Shown: piece after piece, positions 16,615 to 25,249 of the stretch
Position numbering within the stretch: the stretch's first letter is position 1
Layout of the letters: the number at the start of each line of letters is the position of its first letter
From: CAMEON01 sp964463245
Lineage (GTDB): Bacteria > Bacillota > Clostridia > Oscillospirales > CAG-272
Length of the DNA stretch: 45,290 nt
Direction: 5' to 3'
NCBI GenBank assembly: GCA_964463245.1
Contig: CAYXBU010000012.1
Coordinates: 1-45,290, forward strand
Made by a program: the position numbers and the translations under genes
Notes under the pieces: model-generated
Database searches by the model: none
Seen by the model: only the letters and a program-made list of their open reading frames with translations
Told to the model about the DNA's origin: nothing

Positions 16615-16893
16615 ATGAAAAGAGCCGAAACCGAGCACGCCCGCACCGCAGTTAAGTCCACCGGTATCATACGCCGCGTGGATGAGCTGGGTCGTATCGT
16701 TATCCCGATGTCCATCCGCCAGACCCTGGGTCTCAACGAGCGCGACCCCGTCGAGATCTTCATGGACGGCGAGCGCATCATCCTCCAGAAACAGCAATGC
16801 GCCTGTGTCTTCTGCGGCGGCAAGGAGGACTTGACCGTCTTCGCTGAGAAGAACATCTGCCCCGCTTGTCTGGAGGCCTTGAAGCAGCAGTAA
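16615..16893 (+). CDS. AbrB/SpoVT-family transcriptional regulator with C-terminal zinc finger
   Basis: 92 residues. The swapped-hairpin DNA-binding domain is clear: STGIIRRVDELGRIVIPMSIRQTLGL (about 14-39), then RDPVEIFMDGERIILQK. The C-terminus adds CVFCGG and CPAC (about 65-84), a zinc-knuckle-like pair found in the CPCV/AbrB transition-state regulators of clostridia. It is a cytoplasmic dimeric or tetrameric DNA-binding protein, probably a growth-phase or sporulation regulator. The ribosome site is AGGTAGG, modest. The gene is monocistronic with a consensus promoter, a likely operator and a strong terminator. It is convergent with the big transport operon, so no direct link to that operon can be claimed. 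Confidence 0.93.
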   Translation: MKRAETEHARTAVKSTGIIRRVDELGRIVIPMSIRQTLGLNERDPVEIFMDGERIILQKQQCACVFCGGKEDLTVFAEKNICPACLEALKQQ

Positions 16894-16910
16894 TTTGTCC
16901 CAAAACAGAG

Positions 16911-16948
16911 AGGAGCGACCGCGCTATTGCGGTCGCTCCCCTTTTTTT
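16911..16948 (+). terminator. rho-independent terminator of abrB-like gene
   Basis: GGAGCGACCGC pairs perfectly with GCGGTCGCTCC around TATT-containing loop, then CCTTTTTTT. Confidence 0.9.
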
Positions 16949-16972
16949 GCGCCCAAGCAAGAAACGGAGCCG

Positions 16973-16996
16973 CCGCCATCGGAAGCCCGATGGCGG
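16973..16996 (-). terminator. hairpin at the end of the transport operon
   Basis: CCGCCATCGG (16973-16982) pairs perfectly with CCGATGGCGG (16987-16996). On the minus strand it follows the last permease gene by about 40 bases; the tail is only moderately T-rich, and the abrB terminator beyond may back it up. Confidence 0.65.
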
Positions 16997-17035
16997 TAGC
17001 CCCGTAAAGGTCTTGATCTGTCCGAGCAGCGCCGA

Positions 17036-18130
17036 TCACTCAGCCGTCAGACCCGAACGCTCGATGCCCTGAACCAGGAAGTTCTGGCAGAACAGGTACA
17101 GGATGACCAGCGGCATGATGATGCAGATACCAATGGTATTGCGGATCGCCGCGTAGTACATATTCTGTCCTGCGTAATCGGTCTTCAGGGAGACCGGGAT
17201 CTCGCTGGTCAGCTTCGGCATGGTCATGATATTCGCCTTGGTGAAGAACAGACCCGTGTAGAAGTCGTCTGTCCACTGCCAGCAGAAGGCAAACAGGAAG
17301 ACCGTGATCATCATCGGCACCGACAGCGGCAGGATGATGGTCAGGAAGGTGCGGAATGTGCCCGAACCGTCGATGTACGCGGACTCCTCCAGTGCATCCG
17401 GCACGCCCGTGAAGAACTGCCGCAACAGGAAGATGTACAGACCATTCTTGAATGCCAGACCGGTCGCCGACAGGATCAGCATCGGCCAGTAGGTGTTCAG
17501 CAGGTTGAAGCCCTCGCCCTCCATGCTGATGATATGGATGCCGGACAAGACATTGTCCAGTGCCGCAATGCCGGTCTCGGCATGGCCGCTCAGGAAGGAC
17601 AGGATGCCCAGAATATCAAACTTCTGGAAGGTGATGAACATGGACATCTGCAGGGTCTGGTGAGGCACGATCATGGTCAGGATGACCAGGAGCATGATCA
17701 GATTGTTGCCCTTGAAGCGGAACTTAGCCAGACCGTAACCGATCAGGCAGCAGACGAAGGTCTGCAGCAGCGCGCAGGAGAGCGACAGGATCAGGGTGTT
17801 GCGGAAGGCCTCAAAGTACTTCAGCTCGGTCAGGACGCCCTTGTAAATATCCAGCGTGAAGTTACGCGGGATCAAGCGAACCGTCACATCCACGAAGTCC
17901 TCGGGGGACATGAAGGAACCGGCAACCTTGGTGATGAAGGGGTACAGCACGATGTACGAGACACCGATCAGCAGAACCAGACGGAAGATATACCACGCGA
18001 CCTGCTGGAAGAAGTACAGATTCAGGAACTTGGCCTTCAATCTCTGCTTCAGAGGCGACCGCTCGAAATCGACCTTGATCTTGTTCTTGGATTCTTTGGT
18101 GACCTTAGGAGAAGATTGGGTGTTATCCAT
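17036..18130 (-). CDS. carbohydrate ABC transporter permease (MalG type), second pair
   Basis: 364 residues, longer than the usual 270-300. The import permease forms half of a membrane channel. An N-terminal cytoplasmic stretch of about 45 residues precedes LVLLIGVSYIVLYPFITKV; the EAA loop is EESAYIDGSGTFRTFLTIILPLSVP, which docks the ATPase. Between the middle helices there is an insertion of about 45 residues (from SGHAETGIAALDNVLSG to EGEGFNLLNTYWP) not present in the other MalG-like protein at 27475. AAAGGAGGG precedes the ATG at 18130. It is the last gene of the operon, 21 bases after its MalF-type partner. The substrate is unknown; the neighbours suggest an oligosaccharide or a glycan breakdown product. 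Confidence 0.92.
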   Translation of the reverse strand: MDNTQSSPKVTKESKNKIKVDFERSPLKQRLKAKFLNLYFFQQVAWYIFRLVLLIGVSYIVLYPFITKVAGSFMSPEDFVDVTVRLIPRNFTLDIYKGVLTELKYFEAFRNTLILSLSCALLQTFVCCLIGYGLAKFRFKGNNLIMLLVILTMIVPHQTLQMSMFITFQKFDILGILSFLSGHAETGIAALDNVLSGIHIISMEGEGFNLLNTYWPMLILSATGLAFKNGLYIFLLRQFFTGVPDALEESAYIDGSGTFRTFLTIILPLSVPMMITVFLFAFCWQWTDDFYTGLFFTKANIMTMPKLTSEIPVSLKTDYAGQNMYYAAIRNTIGICIIMPLVILYLFCQNFLVQGIERSGLTAE

Positions 18131-18151
18131 AGTAAGCGTGTCCCTCCTTTC

Positions 18152-19126
18152 TTATGCATCGCGCTTCTGGTAGAAGATGTACGCCGAGAAGATACCGGCC
18201 AATGCCGCCAGGATCAGCATGACCAACAGGAAGTACATCCACGCCATGGCCGAGGACTCGGGCATGGAGGTCTTGTAGGTGTTCTGAATGTACACCATGA
18301 CCGAGTTGGAGTCGGTCGTGAAGGAGTCGATGATGGTATACACGGCGTTGACCAGGATCATGGGGCTGATCATTGGGAAGGTGATCTTCCAGAAGGTCTC
18401 CCACGCAGTCGCGCCGTCAATGCGGCAGGCCTCGTAGATAGCCGGGGAAATGGACTGGAGTCCCGCCAAGAAGATCAGCATCTGGACACCGGAACGGTTC
18501 ACGATGTCGTAGATGTTGTTGATCATGCTGGTGACCATGTCCACAAGCTCCTGACCGATCTTCATGGACGAGAACAATCGTTCGATATCCATGGCGGACA
18601 CGATCTCAGAGGCTGTACTTGATCCCGATCCGTCGTTGATGCCGCCGGTCTCCTCCATGTAGGAGCCCAGGATGTTCTGTCCCTCAATGGATTCCATGAT
18701 ACCGGTGGACAGCACGACGGGGATGAAGAAGATCGCACGGAAGACCGCTCTACCCGCCATCTTCTGGTTCAAGAGAACCGCCATGAACAGGGAGAACAGC
18801 AGGATAGCCGGCACATCGAACGCCAGCTCCTTCATACCGGTCACCAGCGTCTGGACGAACTGCGGATCCTCACGGAGCGCGTAGTCGTAGTTCTTCAGAC
18901 CGACCCAGGTCAGATCGATACCGCCGCCCTGTGCCGTTCCGATCTCGTAAAAGCTCCAACGGATGGAGTTGATGACGATCGGCAGATATACCACGATGAA
19001 CCCAATGATAAAGGGAAGTACAAAGACCCATCCAGCCCGCGCCTTCCGTTTGTCCAGAGACGCCACGCGGCGTCTCCGGACCTTCGTCTGACCGGCTGCA
19101 GGTTGCAGCTTGACTTCTTTCGTCAT
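18152..19126 (-). CDS. sugar ABC transporter permease (MalF/LplB type), second pair
   Basis: 324 residues with six predicted membrane helices (first GWVFVLPFIIGFIVVYLPIVI, about 32-52). The EAA loop is IYEACRIDGATAWETFWKITFPMISP. The loop after FFIPVVLS is long and helical (about 150-215, including SGSSTASEIVSAMDIERL), at the place where MalF of other bacteria contacts the binding protein. AGAGAGG lies upstream of the ATG. It partners the MalG-type gene downstream. The 34-base gap to the giant secreted protein has no terminator, so it is read as the same operon. Confidence 0.92.
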   Translation of the reverse strand: MTKEVKLQPAAGQTKVRRRRVASLDKRKARAGWVFVLPFIIGFIVVYLPIVINSIRWSFYEIGTAQGGGIDLTWVGLKNYDYALREDPQFVQTLVTGMKELAFDVPAILLFSLFMAVLLNQKMAGRAVFRAIFFIPVVLSTGIMESIEGQNILGSYMEETGGINDGSGSSTASEIVSAMDIERLFSSMKIGQELVDMVTSMINNIYDIVNRSGVQMLIFLAGLQSISPAIYEACRIDGATAWETFWKITFPMISPMILVNAVYTIIDSFTTDSNSVMVYIQNTYKTSMPESSAMAWMYFLLVMLILAALAGIFSAYIFYQKRDA

Positions 19127-19160
19127 ATAGTTGTTACCTCTCTTTCTCTTCCCGTTCGCA

Positions 19161-22100
19161 TCAGTTACTCATGATGACGATGTAGCCGTACTCCGGAATG
19201 GTGTAGGTCTCGCCATCATACTCAACACTGACCGAGAAGTTGTTGTAGTTGAGGAGGAACGTCTTGTAAGCCGCATACTTTGCCGTGCTTTCGGTGGTGT
19301 CCTTGCTACCGTAGGTGACTGCCACGATGCGACCGTCATCGGTGTAATACTTGGAGGTCTCGGTCACGACCTCGTCGGTCTTGTCGATCTCGGTCGTCAA
19401 CATATCGTCGATGTCCTTCTCGGTGAACTCGGTGAGGGTGGTCACATAGTAACGGAGCAGCTTCTTCAGACCCGAGCTTGCCTCAGGCAGGTTATCACCA
19501 TACACCTCAGAAACGTGCAGAGTGGGCGCCCGCTTCGCGGCATTCATCTTGTCGTTGAACAAGGTCTGGTAGTAGTTGTACTGCAGGTAGGCTTCGATGT
19601 CACTCCGCAGCTGAGCCACAGCCTCCTCGGTGTTGTTCTCGGCGGCCGTCAGGTACTTACCTTCCTTGATCTTGTCATAGACGGTCGTGACCCATGCCTC
19701 CATCTCGGTGTCAGACACTAAGCGGAACAGGGAGTAGTCCACGATCTCACCGCGTGCCGTACCCTTCTTGGCACCGGCAATGATCTCGTCGATGCGGGCA
19801 TCCACATAGTTCTTGTCGATGACCTTGAGGATGTTCTTGTAGGTAGTCTCGCTGGCCTTCAGCTGTACCACGTTGCCGTTCTTGTCGGCGGCATACACCG
19901 TCATGACGGGCTCGACATAGTCTTCAGTCTGATCCGCAAAGCTGTTGAACAGGAGATTGATGTAGTAGGCCTGCACATCCTCTGCGATGGAATACTTGGA
20001 CTCGATGTAGTAGGTAATGCCGGATGCGATCTCACGGGTCAGCTGAGCCACAGAGTTCTCGGTGCTGCCCAGAACCTTCAGAATGGCATCGTAAATATCG
20101 GCAACCGTTGCATTCTCAGGCAGTGCTGCGACGATCTCGTCGTGCTTGGCTGCCACAGCCTCGCGTACCTTGTAGTCCATCGTAGCCATCTGCGTGTCGT
20201 AGTAGTAGGAAAGGGTCTTCTGGTTGCACAGAGCCATCAGATACACAGCATCCACGAAGTTGGCGACTGCGGCCTCGGTGTTCTCTGCATCCTCACGGAG
20301 CTCATAACCCTCGGTATTCAGCAGTGCCTGAACCTCTGCACAATAGGGAGCCGGATCGATCTCGACGGAGCCGGCCAGCGCGGTCAGCATACGAGCCATC
20401 AGGTCGCTTGCCAGAGCGGTGCTCTTGTTCTTGGCATCCTTAGCCAGAGGTAGCTGTGCATCGTTGGGCAGAGTACCCTTGGAGATGAACTTGAGAGCGA
20501 TCTCCTTCAGATATGCTCTGTAAAGCTCACCCGACACATCGCCATATACCTCCTTGATCTCGTTCAAGAGGAGCGTCAGCTTCTCGGTGGCAACGGTATC
20601 GTTCAGGATAGCCGCACGGATCTCGGCATAGCTGAGATCGGCAGCGTTCAGAGCGGCATAGCGATCGTTCGCCAGCACACCGACGGAACCGGAAGTCTGA
20701 GAAGAGACCGTCAGGACAGACAGACTGTCCACAGCATTCTCGGGCTTGATCTTGGTGATAGCCAGCTGGTAGAAGTAGGAGGTCAGGAACACGCGCAGGT
20801 CGTTGCCCAGTGCCTCGTTGGTCATGACCTCGGCGGCCGTCAGCACCTTATCGGTCAGCTTGCCGTCAGCGGTCTCGACCTGCTCACCGGTACCGGTCAG
20901 GTACTCGACCCGCTTCTTGGCATCGGTGTTGTTGTAGGCCTTCTTGATGATCTCGCGACTTGCCTCGATCTGAGCCTCGATCAGCTCGGCCAGACCGACC
21001 TTGTAGTCATTTCCGGCCGTCTTTTCCTTCATGAAGGTCTCAAAAGCAGTCTTAGCGGCGGTGGTGATCTCCTTGGTGACGGTATCGACGTTGGTCTTGT
21101 TGGTCACTTCCTTGGTCGTGACCGTACCGTCATCACCCCTGGTCTCGTCCACACGAGTAGACTTGAAGTTCAGCGTAGGCAGGATCTCGGTATCTGCCAG
21201 ACCCGTGACACGGGTGTAGAGCATACCGGTGAAGTAGCCCAGCATATGCTTGTCGATCTCGCTGTAGCCGTCGGCACCCTTCTCATCCGAGAGGACAGGG
21301 TCGAAGGTGTACTTCTCCTCGTCGAACAGCTCCCGCATGACCTTGAGCAAGCCGTCCACGGAGGTCTTGCCGTCCTGCAGGCCGTACTTCTCGTCCAGCT
21401 GACTGTCAGTCAGGTCGGCGTTCACCTCCAGGTAGCGCAGGATCGCGTACTCGGTCTTGTCCTTGATCAGGCCATACTCACCGCTCAGGATCAGGTCGAA
21501 CAGGTTCTCGGCCTTGCCCACGATGCCGGCCTGCGAGCGCAGGGACTCACCGTAGGTCGTGCTCATGATCACCGCAACATGGGTACGCAGGAAGGTATCC
21601 ACTTCGTTCATGTTCACGGTGTAATCCAGCTGCACGCCCAGCTTCTCATTGAGCTGACGGTTGATGATCTCGATCCGCTCGCGGATATTCTGCTTGATGT
21701 TCTCATGCACATCCGAGTTGTTGATCAGCAGACGACCTGCCTCAACGTCCACGAGCAACTGATCCATGACCTTAGTAGCGGTCTCGATGGACTGGATCGA
21801 CTTGGAGACGTTCCGGATGTTGGTTCTGACCTTGGCCAGCGCGTTCTTGCGAGCGGACTCAGCCACGGAGTAGCGGCTGATCAAGAGAGCCTCTGCCTTT
21901 TCAAACTCGGCGTTGCTGTCGTAGGTCGCCTTGACCGCCTCATACTCTGCCTTGACATTCTCGAAGGCCTTATCCGCCTCCACATATGCCATCAGACGGT
22001 GGTCGGTAGAGTCGGAGCCGTAAGCATAGTAGTATGCCGCGCCGCTCATGCCGGAATAGTAGCTCAAGCAATCCTTTACGAACTGCACAGCCTTCTCCTC

Positions 22101-25100
22101 GGCGGTGGTGATCAGCTTACGAGCCTCCGAAACGGCCTGGTTCTTCCGGATGGTATCATACTCCTCTTGGTTCTGCTGGTAATCCAGCACGGCATCGAAC
22201 AGACCGTCGATATCGCCCTCAAGCTCGTCGGTATCCGGGATACGCTCACCCGAGAGGAACTCATGGTTGATGATGATCTTGTCCTGCACGTCACGGAGAG
22301 CCTCGTTCAGCTCGGTATACAGCTCCACGACGTCATCCTTCCAGATGTCGTAGCGGACCGAGTAGTAGTGGCTCCAGTCGTAGTACTCCTTCAGGATCTC
22401 GGTGTTCTTGTAGGAGAGCAGGAAGTAGGGGGAGGCGCCGTTCTCGATGGCCTTCAGCTTGGCGTAGTTGACATCGCCCTCCATGTTCAGAGGCGTGCCG
22501 GCAAAGTTCATGTAACCGTGCAGCAGGACGCCGACGAAGGGAACGCTGTAGCTTGCCTTGATGTAGCGGCTGGAGTCCAGCGGGAGGTTCAGGATGTGGC
22601 TGGCGTACTTCCAGGTGTACACGTTACCGCCGTCCAGCATGACCTCCAGAGTCTTGCCCTCGCGGGTCTCGGCGGAGGAGATGTACTCCAGCGCACGGGT
22701 GATGAAGGTGCGGGCATCCTCGCGGTTGTACGGCTCATCCTCGTCGAAGTCGGAGTTGAGTGCCGTACCCAGAGAGCCGACCGAGATGCCGGTCAGGTTA
22801 TCCATCTTGAGGTACCGGGACATGAACTCTTCATAGAAGTGGCTCATGTAGGCCGGGGAGATGGCCATCTGGAAGTAGCTGACGTACTTCTGCTGGGTGG
22901 GGCTGTACTCCTTGCGGCTGGCGTAGCGATCATCGATGGTGCGGACCACGTGCTTCCGCATGGACAGGCCGTCAAACCAGCCGGTGTTCATGACATACGC
23001 GAAGTTGAAGTCCGGGAACAGGCTCAGCGCGCCGTCGGTCTCCTTAGCCGCGTAGTCAAACAACTCCTGCATGGTCATGGCAGGGGCATCGGTGTCCGAC
23101 TTCTGCACCGACTTCTCCCACTTGAGCTTGTACGGCATCTTCCCGTACATACCGCCGTTGGCATAGCCGGTCAGCTTGAAGTTGATGTTGGTGATGTTCT
23201 CTGCCTTCAGTTCCTCATAGATGGTCTTGACATCGGCTGCCGAAGTCAGCGCGCGCTTGACCGATACGGGAATGGAGGCGATCTTCTCGGTGGTATACTC
23301 GGTGCCGAAGGACTCGATGTACAGCGGGATATCCTCGCTCATCTGAGCCGACGTCAGCTGCTGCAGCTGACCCTTGGCCTCCAGGTAATCACGGTAAGCG
23401 AAGGCCATGCCCAGCCAGGAGGCTGCGTACTGACCATCGTCGTTGATACCCGAGTTGCCGCTGGTGCTGTCGGAATCGTCATCCAGCATGATGTAGTGCA
23501 CCTTGAAGTTACCGGTGTACTTACGGTCGGTGATGACAGTCCACTCGGTGTTGGTACCGACCGAGATGGAGTCCGCGAGGTTGTACTTATCCTGCGGGCG
23601 GGGGTTGAAGTCCATGCGGACGGTGTCGTAGTTGTTCAGAGGACCTGCATGGTAGTAGGCCATGTTGGTCAGCGCGTCGCCTTCCTCGATAATGGCGACA
23701 AAGCCACGCTTGACGGTCTTCTCCACCACCGAACCGCCGGTGATCAGCTTCTTGATGTCGGCAAATCCGATGTGCTTGGCCTCGTCAATGGTCTTTCCGT
23801 CCTTCTCGGCCTGCTGGTTGCGCTCGTACAGCACACCGGCGACAGGCGTCTCGATCGGATTGTTCTCATTGTCGTAGGTCGTGCACACATAGTAGCGGGT
23901 ATTCTCCACGATACCGTAGGCAGGGTAGCGGACCGCCTGCTGGTAGGTACCGGTGATCTGGTGGTACGCGAAGTCCGCGCCGTACACCTTACCGGACACC
24001 GTGGTGGTACCGGCATCCACCAGATCCTCCATGGCGAACAGCGCACCGCCGCCATCGGGGTAGAAGACATAGCCGTCGTAGGCGTTGTTGCCTGCACCCA
24101 TGTAGGGCAGGATGCTGATGCTGGTCAGCTGGTAGAGCGACTCGTTGAAGGACAGACCGTTGACAGGCAGGCGGACGGTGAAGCCGTCCTCATCCAGCGT
24201 ATACTCCAGTGCCATCTTGAACACGGGAGGATTGGTCTCATCGCTCTCATACTCGGTCTCGGCATGGTCGGCATCCAGATCCTCGTAGGAGTAATCCGGC
24301 GCATTGGTCTTGATAAACTCCTCCTGACGATCCATCTCGACCGAGCCCTCGTAGGAGACATCGAACACCCAGAACTTCATATCCGGCTTCTTGTTCAGAA
24401 CCGGGTACTTGGCGATCAGTGCCTTCTTCAAGCTATCGGTCTTCTGGCTCTCGACAGACTTCATACCCGTCTGACCGCCGTAGAAGGAGATCAGCTTACG
24501 GAGATTGAAGGGGATGTACTTATCATAGTTGGCGGTGGACATACCGGCGATGTCCAGCTCAGCGAAGCTCTGCCCCGGCTGGAGCAGGCCTGCCTCCTCG
24601 ATGGCCGCACGGTCGCACACATTCTCCATGATAGGAGCCAGGATCTTGTTGCGGAAGCTCTCATCGGTGATGACACGGGGAACGAGGTGTCTCGCCTCTT
24701 CACGACCGATGACATACTCCACGCGGATACCGTTCTTGATGTTCTTGACCGTGATCTGATCCTTCTCGGCAGCCTGCTCGAAGCTCAAGAAGGTCTTCTC
24801 CTTGCCGTTATCCGTGAACTTGATGATGATCTGGGACAGCAGCTCCTTCTTCTGAGCATCCGAAGGATCGGTTCCCGTCACACGGCCGGCCGCGACGTCA
24901 TAGGGGTTGGTCATCAGGATCTGACCGGTCTTGACGTTCTTGACCGCGACCTCGCCGCTGACTTCGTCGCTGTACAGCTCGTAGTCGCCCTTGACCAGCT
25001 TCTTGTCCATGGTCGCGAGCTTAGCCTCCTCGTTCGGATACACCTTATACAGGTAATCATCCGTCGAGGATTTCTCTTCTTTCTTATCCGTTGAGGTGTC

Positions 25101-25226
25101 CCCTGTTGTGGTGCTGTCTGCCGCGGTGGTTTCATCGGCAGATGCCGTGACCGTAAGTCCGGACAGCGCACCACTCAGCATCAGAACAGCCAGCAGCAGA
25201 GATAAGAGTCTCTTCCATTTTTTCAT
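19161..25226 (-). CDS. giant secreted DUF5696-like protein with long helical insertion
   Basis: 2021 residues, exported by a cleavable signal peptide (MKKWKRLLSLLLAVLMLSGA, cleavage likely after ASA near 30), no lipobox or membrane anchor. Residues about 55-1000 resemble the DUF5696 family, a large TIM-barrel-containing group encoded beside sugar ABC transporters in Firmicutes; features include YMGAGNNAYDGYVFYPDGGGALF and FKLTGYANGGMYGKMPYKLKW. The last 65 residues (DDGRIVAVTYGS to YTIPEYGYIVIMSN) look like the normal C-terminal end. Between them, about 1000-1950, lies nearly a thousand residues of mostly helical sequence that I cannot assign; typical members, as I recall, are under 1000 residues. 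It probably binds or processes a glycan outside the cell. The family call is from memory of its layout. Confidence 0.75.
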   Translation of the reverse strand: MKKWKRLLSLLLAVLMLSGALSGLTVTASADETTAADSTTTGDTSTDKKEEKSSTDDYLYKVYPNEEAKLATMDKKLVKGDYELYSDEVSGEVAVKNVKTGQILMTNPYDVAAGRVTGTDPSDAQKKELLSQIIIKFTDNGKEKTFLSFEQAAEKDQITVKNIKNGIRVEYVIGREEARHLVPRVITDESFRNKILAPIMENVCDRAAIEEAGLLQPGQSFAELDIAGMSTANYDKYIPFNLRKLISFYGGQTGMKSVESQKTDSLKKALIAKYPVLNKKPDMKFWVFDVSYEGSVEMDRQEEFIKTNAPDYSYEDLDADHAETEYESDETNPPVFKMALEYTLDEDGFTVRLPVNGLSFNESLYQLTSISILPYMGAGNNAYDGYVFYPDGGGALFAMEDLVDAGTTTVSGKVYGADFAYHQITGTYQQAVRYPAYGIVENTRYYVCTTYDNENNPIETPVAGVLYERNQQAEKDGKTIDEAKHIGFADIKKLITGGSVVEKTVKRGFVAIIEEGDALTNMAYYHAGPLNNYDTVRMDFNPRPQDKYNLADSISVGTNTEWTVITDRKYTGNFKVHYIMLDDDSDSTSGNSGINDDGQYAASWLGMAFAYRDYLEAKGQLQQLTSAQMSEDIPLYIESFGTEYTTEKIASIPVSVKRALTSAADVKTIYEELKAENITNINFKLTGYANGGMYGKMPYKLKWEKSVQKSDTDAPAMTMQELFDYAAKETDGALSLFPDFNFAYVMNTGWFDGLSMRKHVVRTIDDRYASRKEYSPTQQKYVSYFQMAISPAYMSHFYEEFMSRYLKMDNLTGISVGSLGTALNSDFDEDEPYNREDARTFITRALEYISSAETREGKTLEVMLDGGNVYTWKYASHILNLPLDSSRYIKASYSVPFVGVLLHGYMNFAGTPLNMEGDVNYAKLKAIENGASPYFLLSYKNTEILKEYYDWSHYYSVRYDIWKDDVVELYTELNEALRDVQDKIIINHEFLSGERIPDTDELEGDIDGLFDAVLDYQQNQEEYDTIRKNQAVSEARKLITTAEEKAVQFVKDCLSYYSGMSGAAYYYAYGSDSTDHRLMAYVEADKAFENVKAEYEAVKATYDSNAEFEKAEALLISRYSVAESARKNALAKVRTNIRNVSKSIQSIETATKVMDQLLVDVEAGRLLINNSDVHENIKQNIRERIEIINRQLNEKLGVQLDYTVNMNEVDTFLRTHVAVIMSTTYGESLRSQAGIVGKAENLFDLILSGEYGLIKDKTEYAILRYLEVNADLTDSQLDEKYGLQDGKTSVDGLLKVMRELFDEEKYTFDPVLSDEKGADGYSEIDKHMLGYFTGMLYTRVTGLADTEILPTLNFKSTRVDETRGDDGTVTTKEVTNKTNVDTVTKEITTAAKTAFETFMKEKTAGNDYKVGLAELIEAQIEASREIIKKAYNNTDAKKRVEYLTGTGEQVETADGKLTDKVLTAAEVMTNEALGNDLRVFLTSYFYQLAITKIKPENAVDSLSVLTVSSQTSGSVGVLANDRYAALNAADLSYAEIRAAILNDTVATEKLTLLLNEIKEVYGDVSGELYRAYLKEIALKFISKGTLPNDAQLPLAKDAKNKSTALASDLMARMLTALAGSVEIDPAPYCAEVQALLNTEGYELREDAENTEAAVANFVDAVYLMALCNQKTLSYYYDTQMATMDYKVREAVAAKHDEIVAALPENATVADIYDAILKVLGSTENSVAQLTREIASGITYYIESKYSIAEDVQAYYINLLFNSFADQTEDYVEPVMTVYAADKNGNVVQLKASETTYKNILKVIDKNYVDARIDEIIAGAKKGTARGEIVDYSLFRLVSDTEMEAWVTTVYDKIKEGKYLTAAENNTEEAVAQLRSDIEAYLQYNYYQTLFNDKMNAAKRAPTLHVSEVYGDNLPEASSGLKKLLRYYVTTLTEFTEKDIDDMLTTEIDKTDEVVTETSKYYTDDGRIVAVTYGSKDTTESTAKYAAYKTFLLNYNNFSVSVEYDGETYTIPEYGYIVIMSN

Positions 25227-25249
25227 GTGGTTTTTCTCCTAAATATGCG

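Noticed and set aside
21246..25094. 1282-codon frame antisense to the giant secreted protein
   Set aside because: Long because of the codon bias of the real gene; the translation is Leu/Val/Gly/His-rich, with no start signal and no domain.
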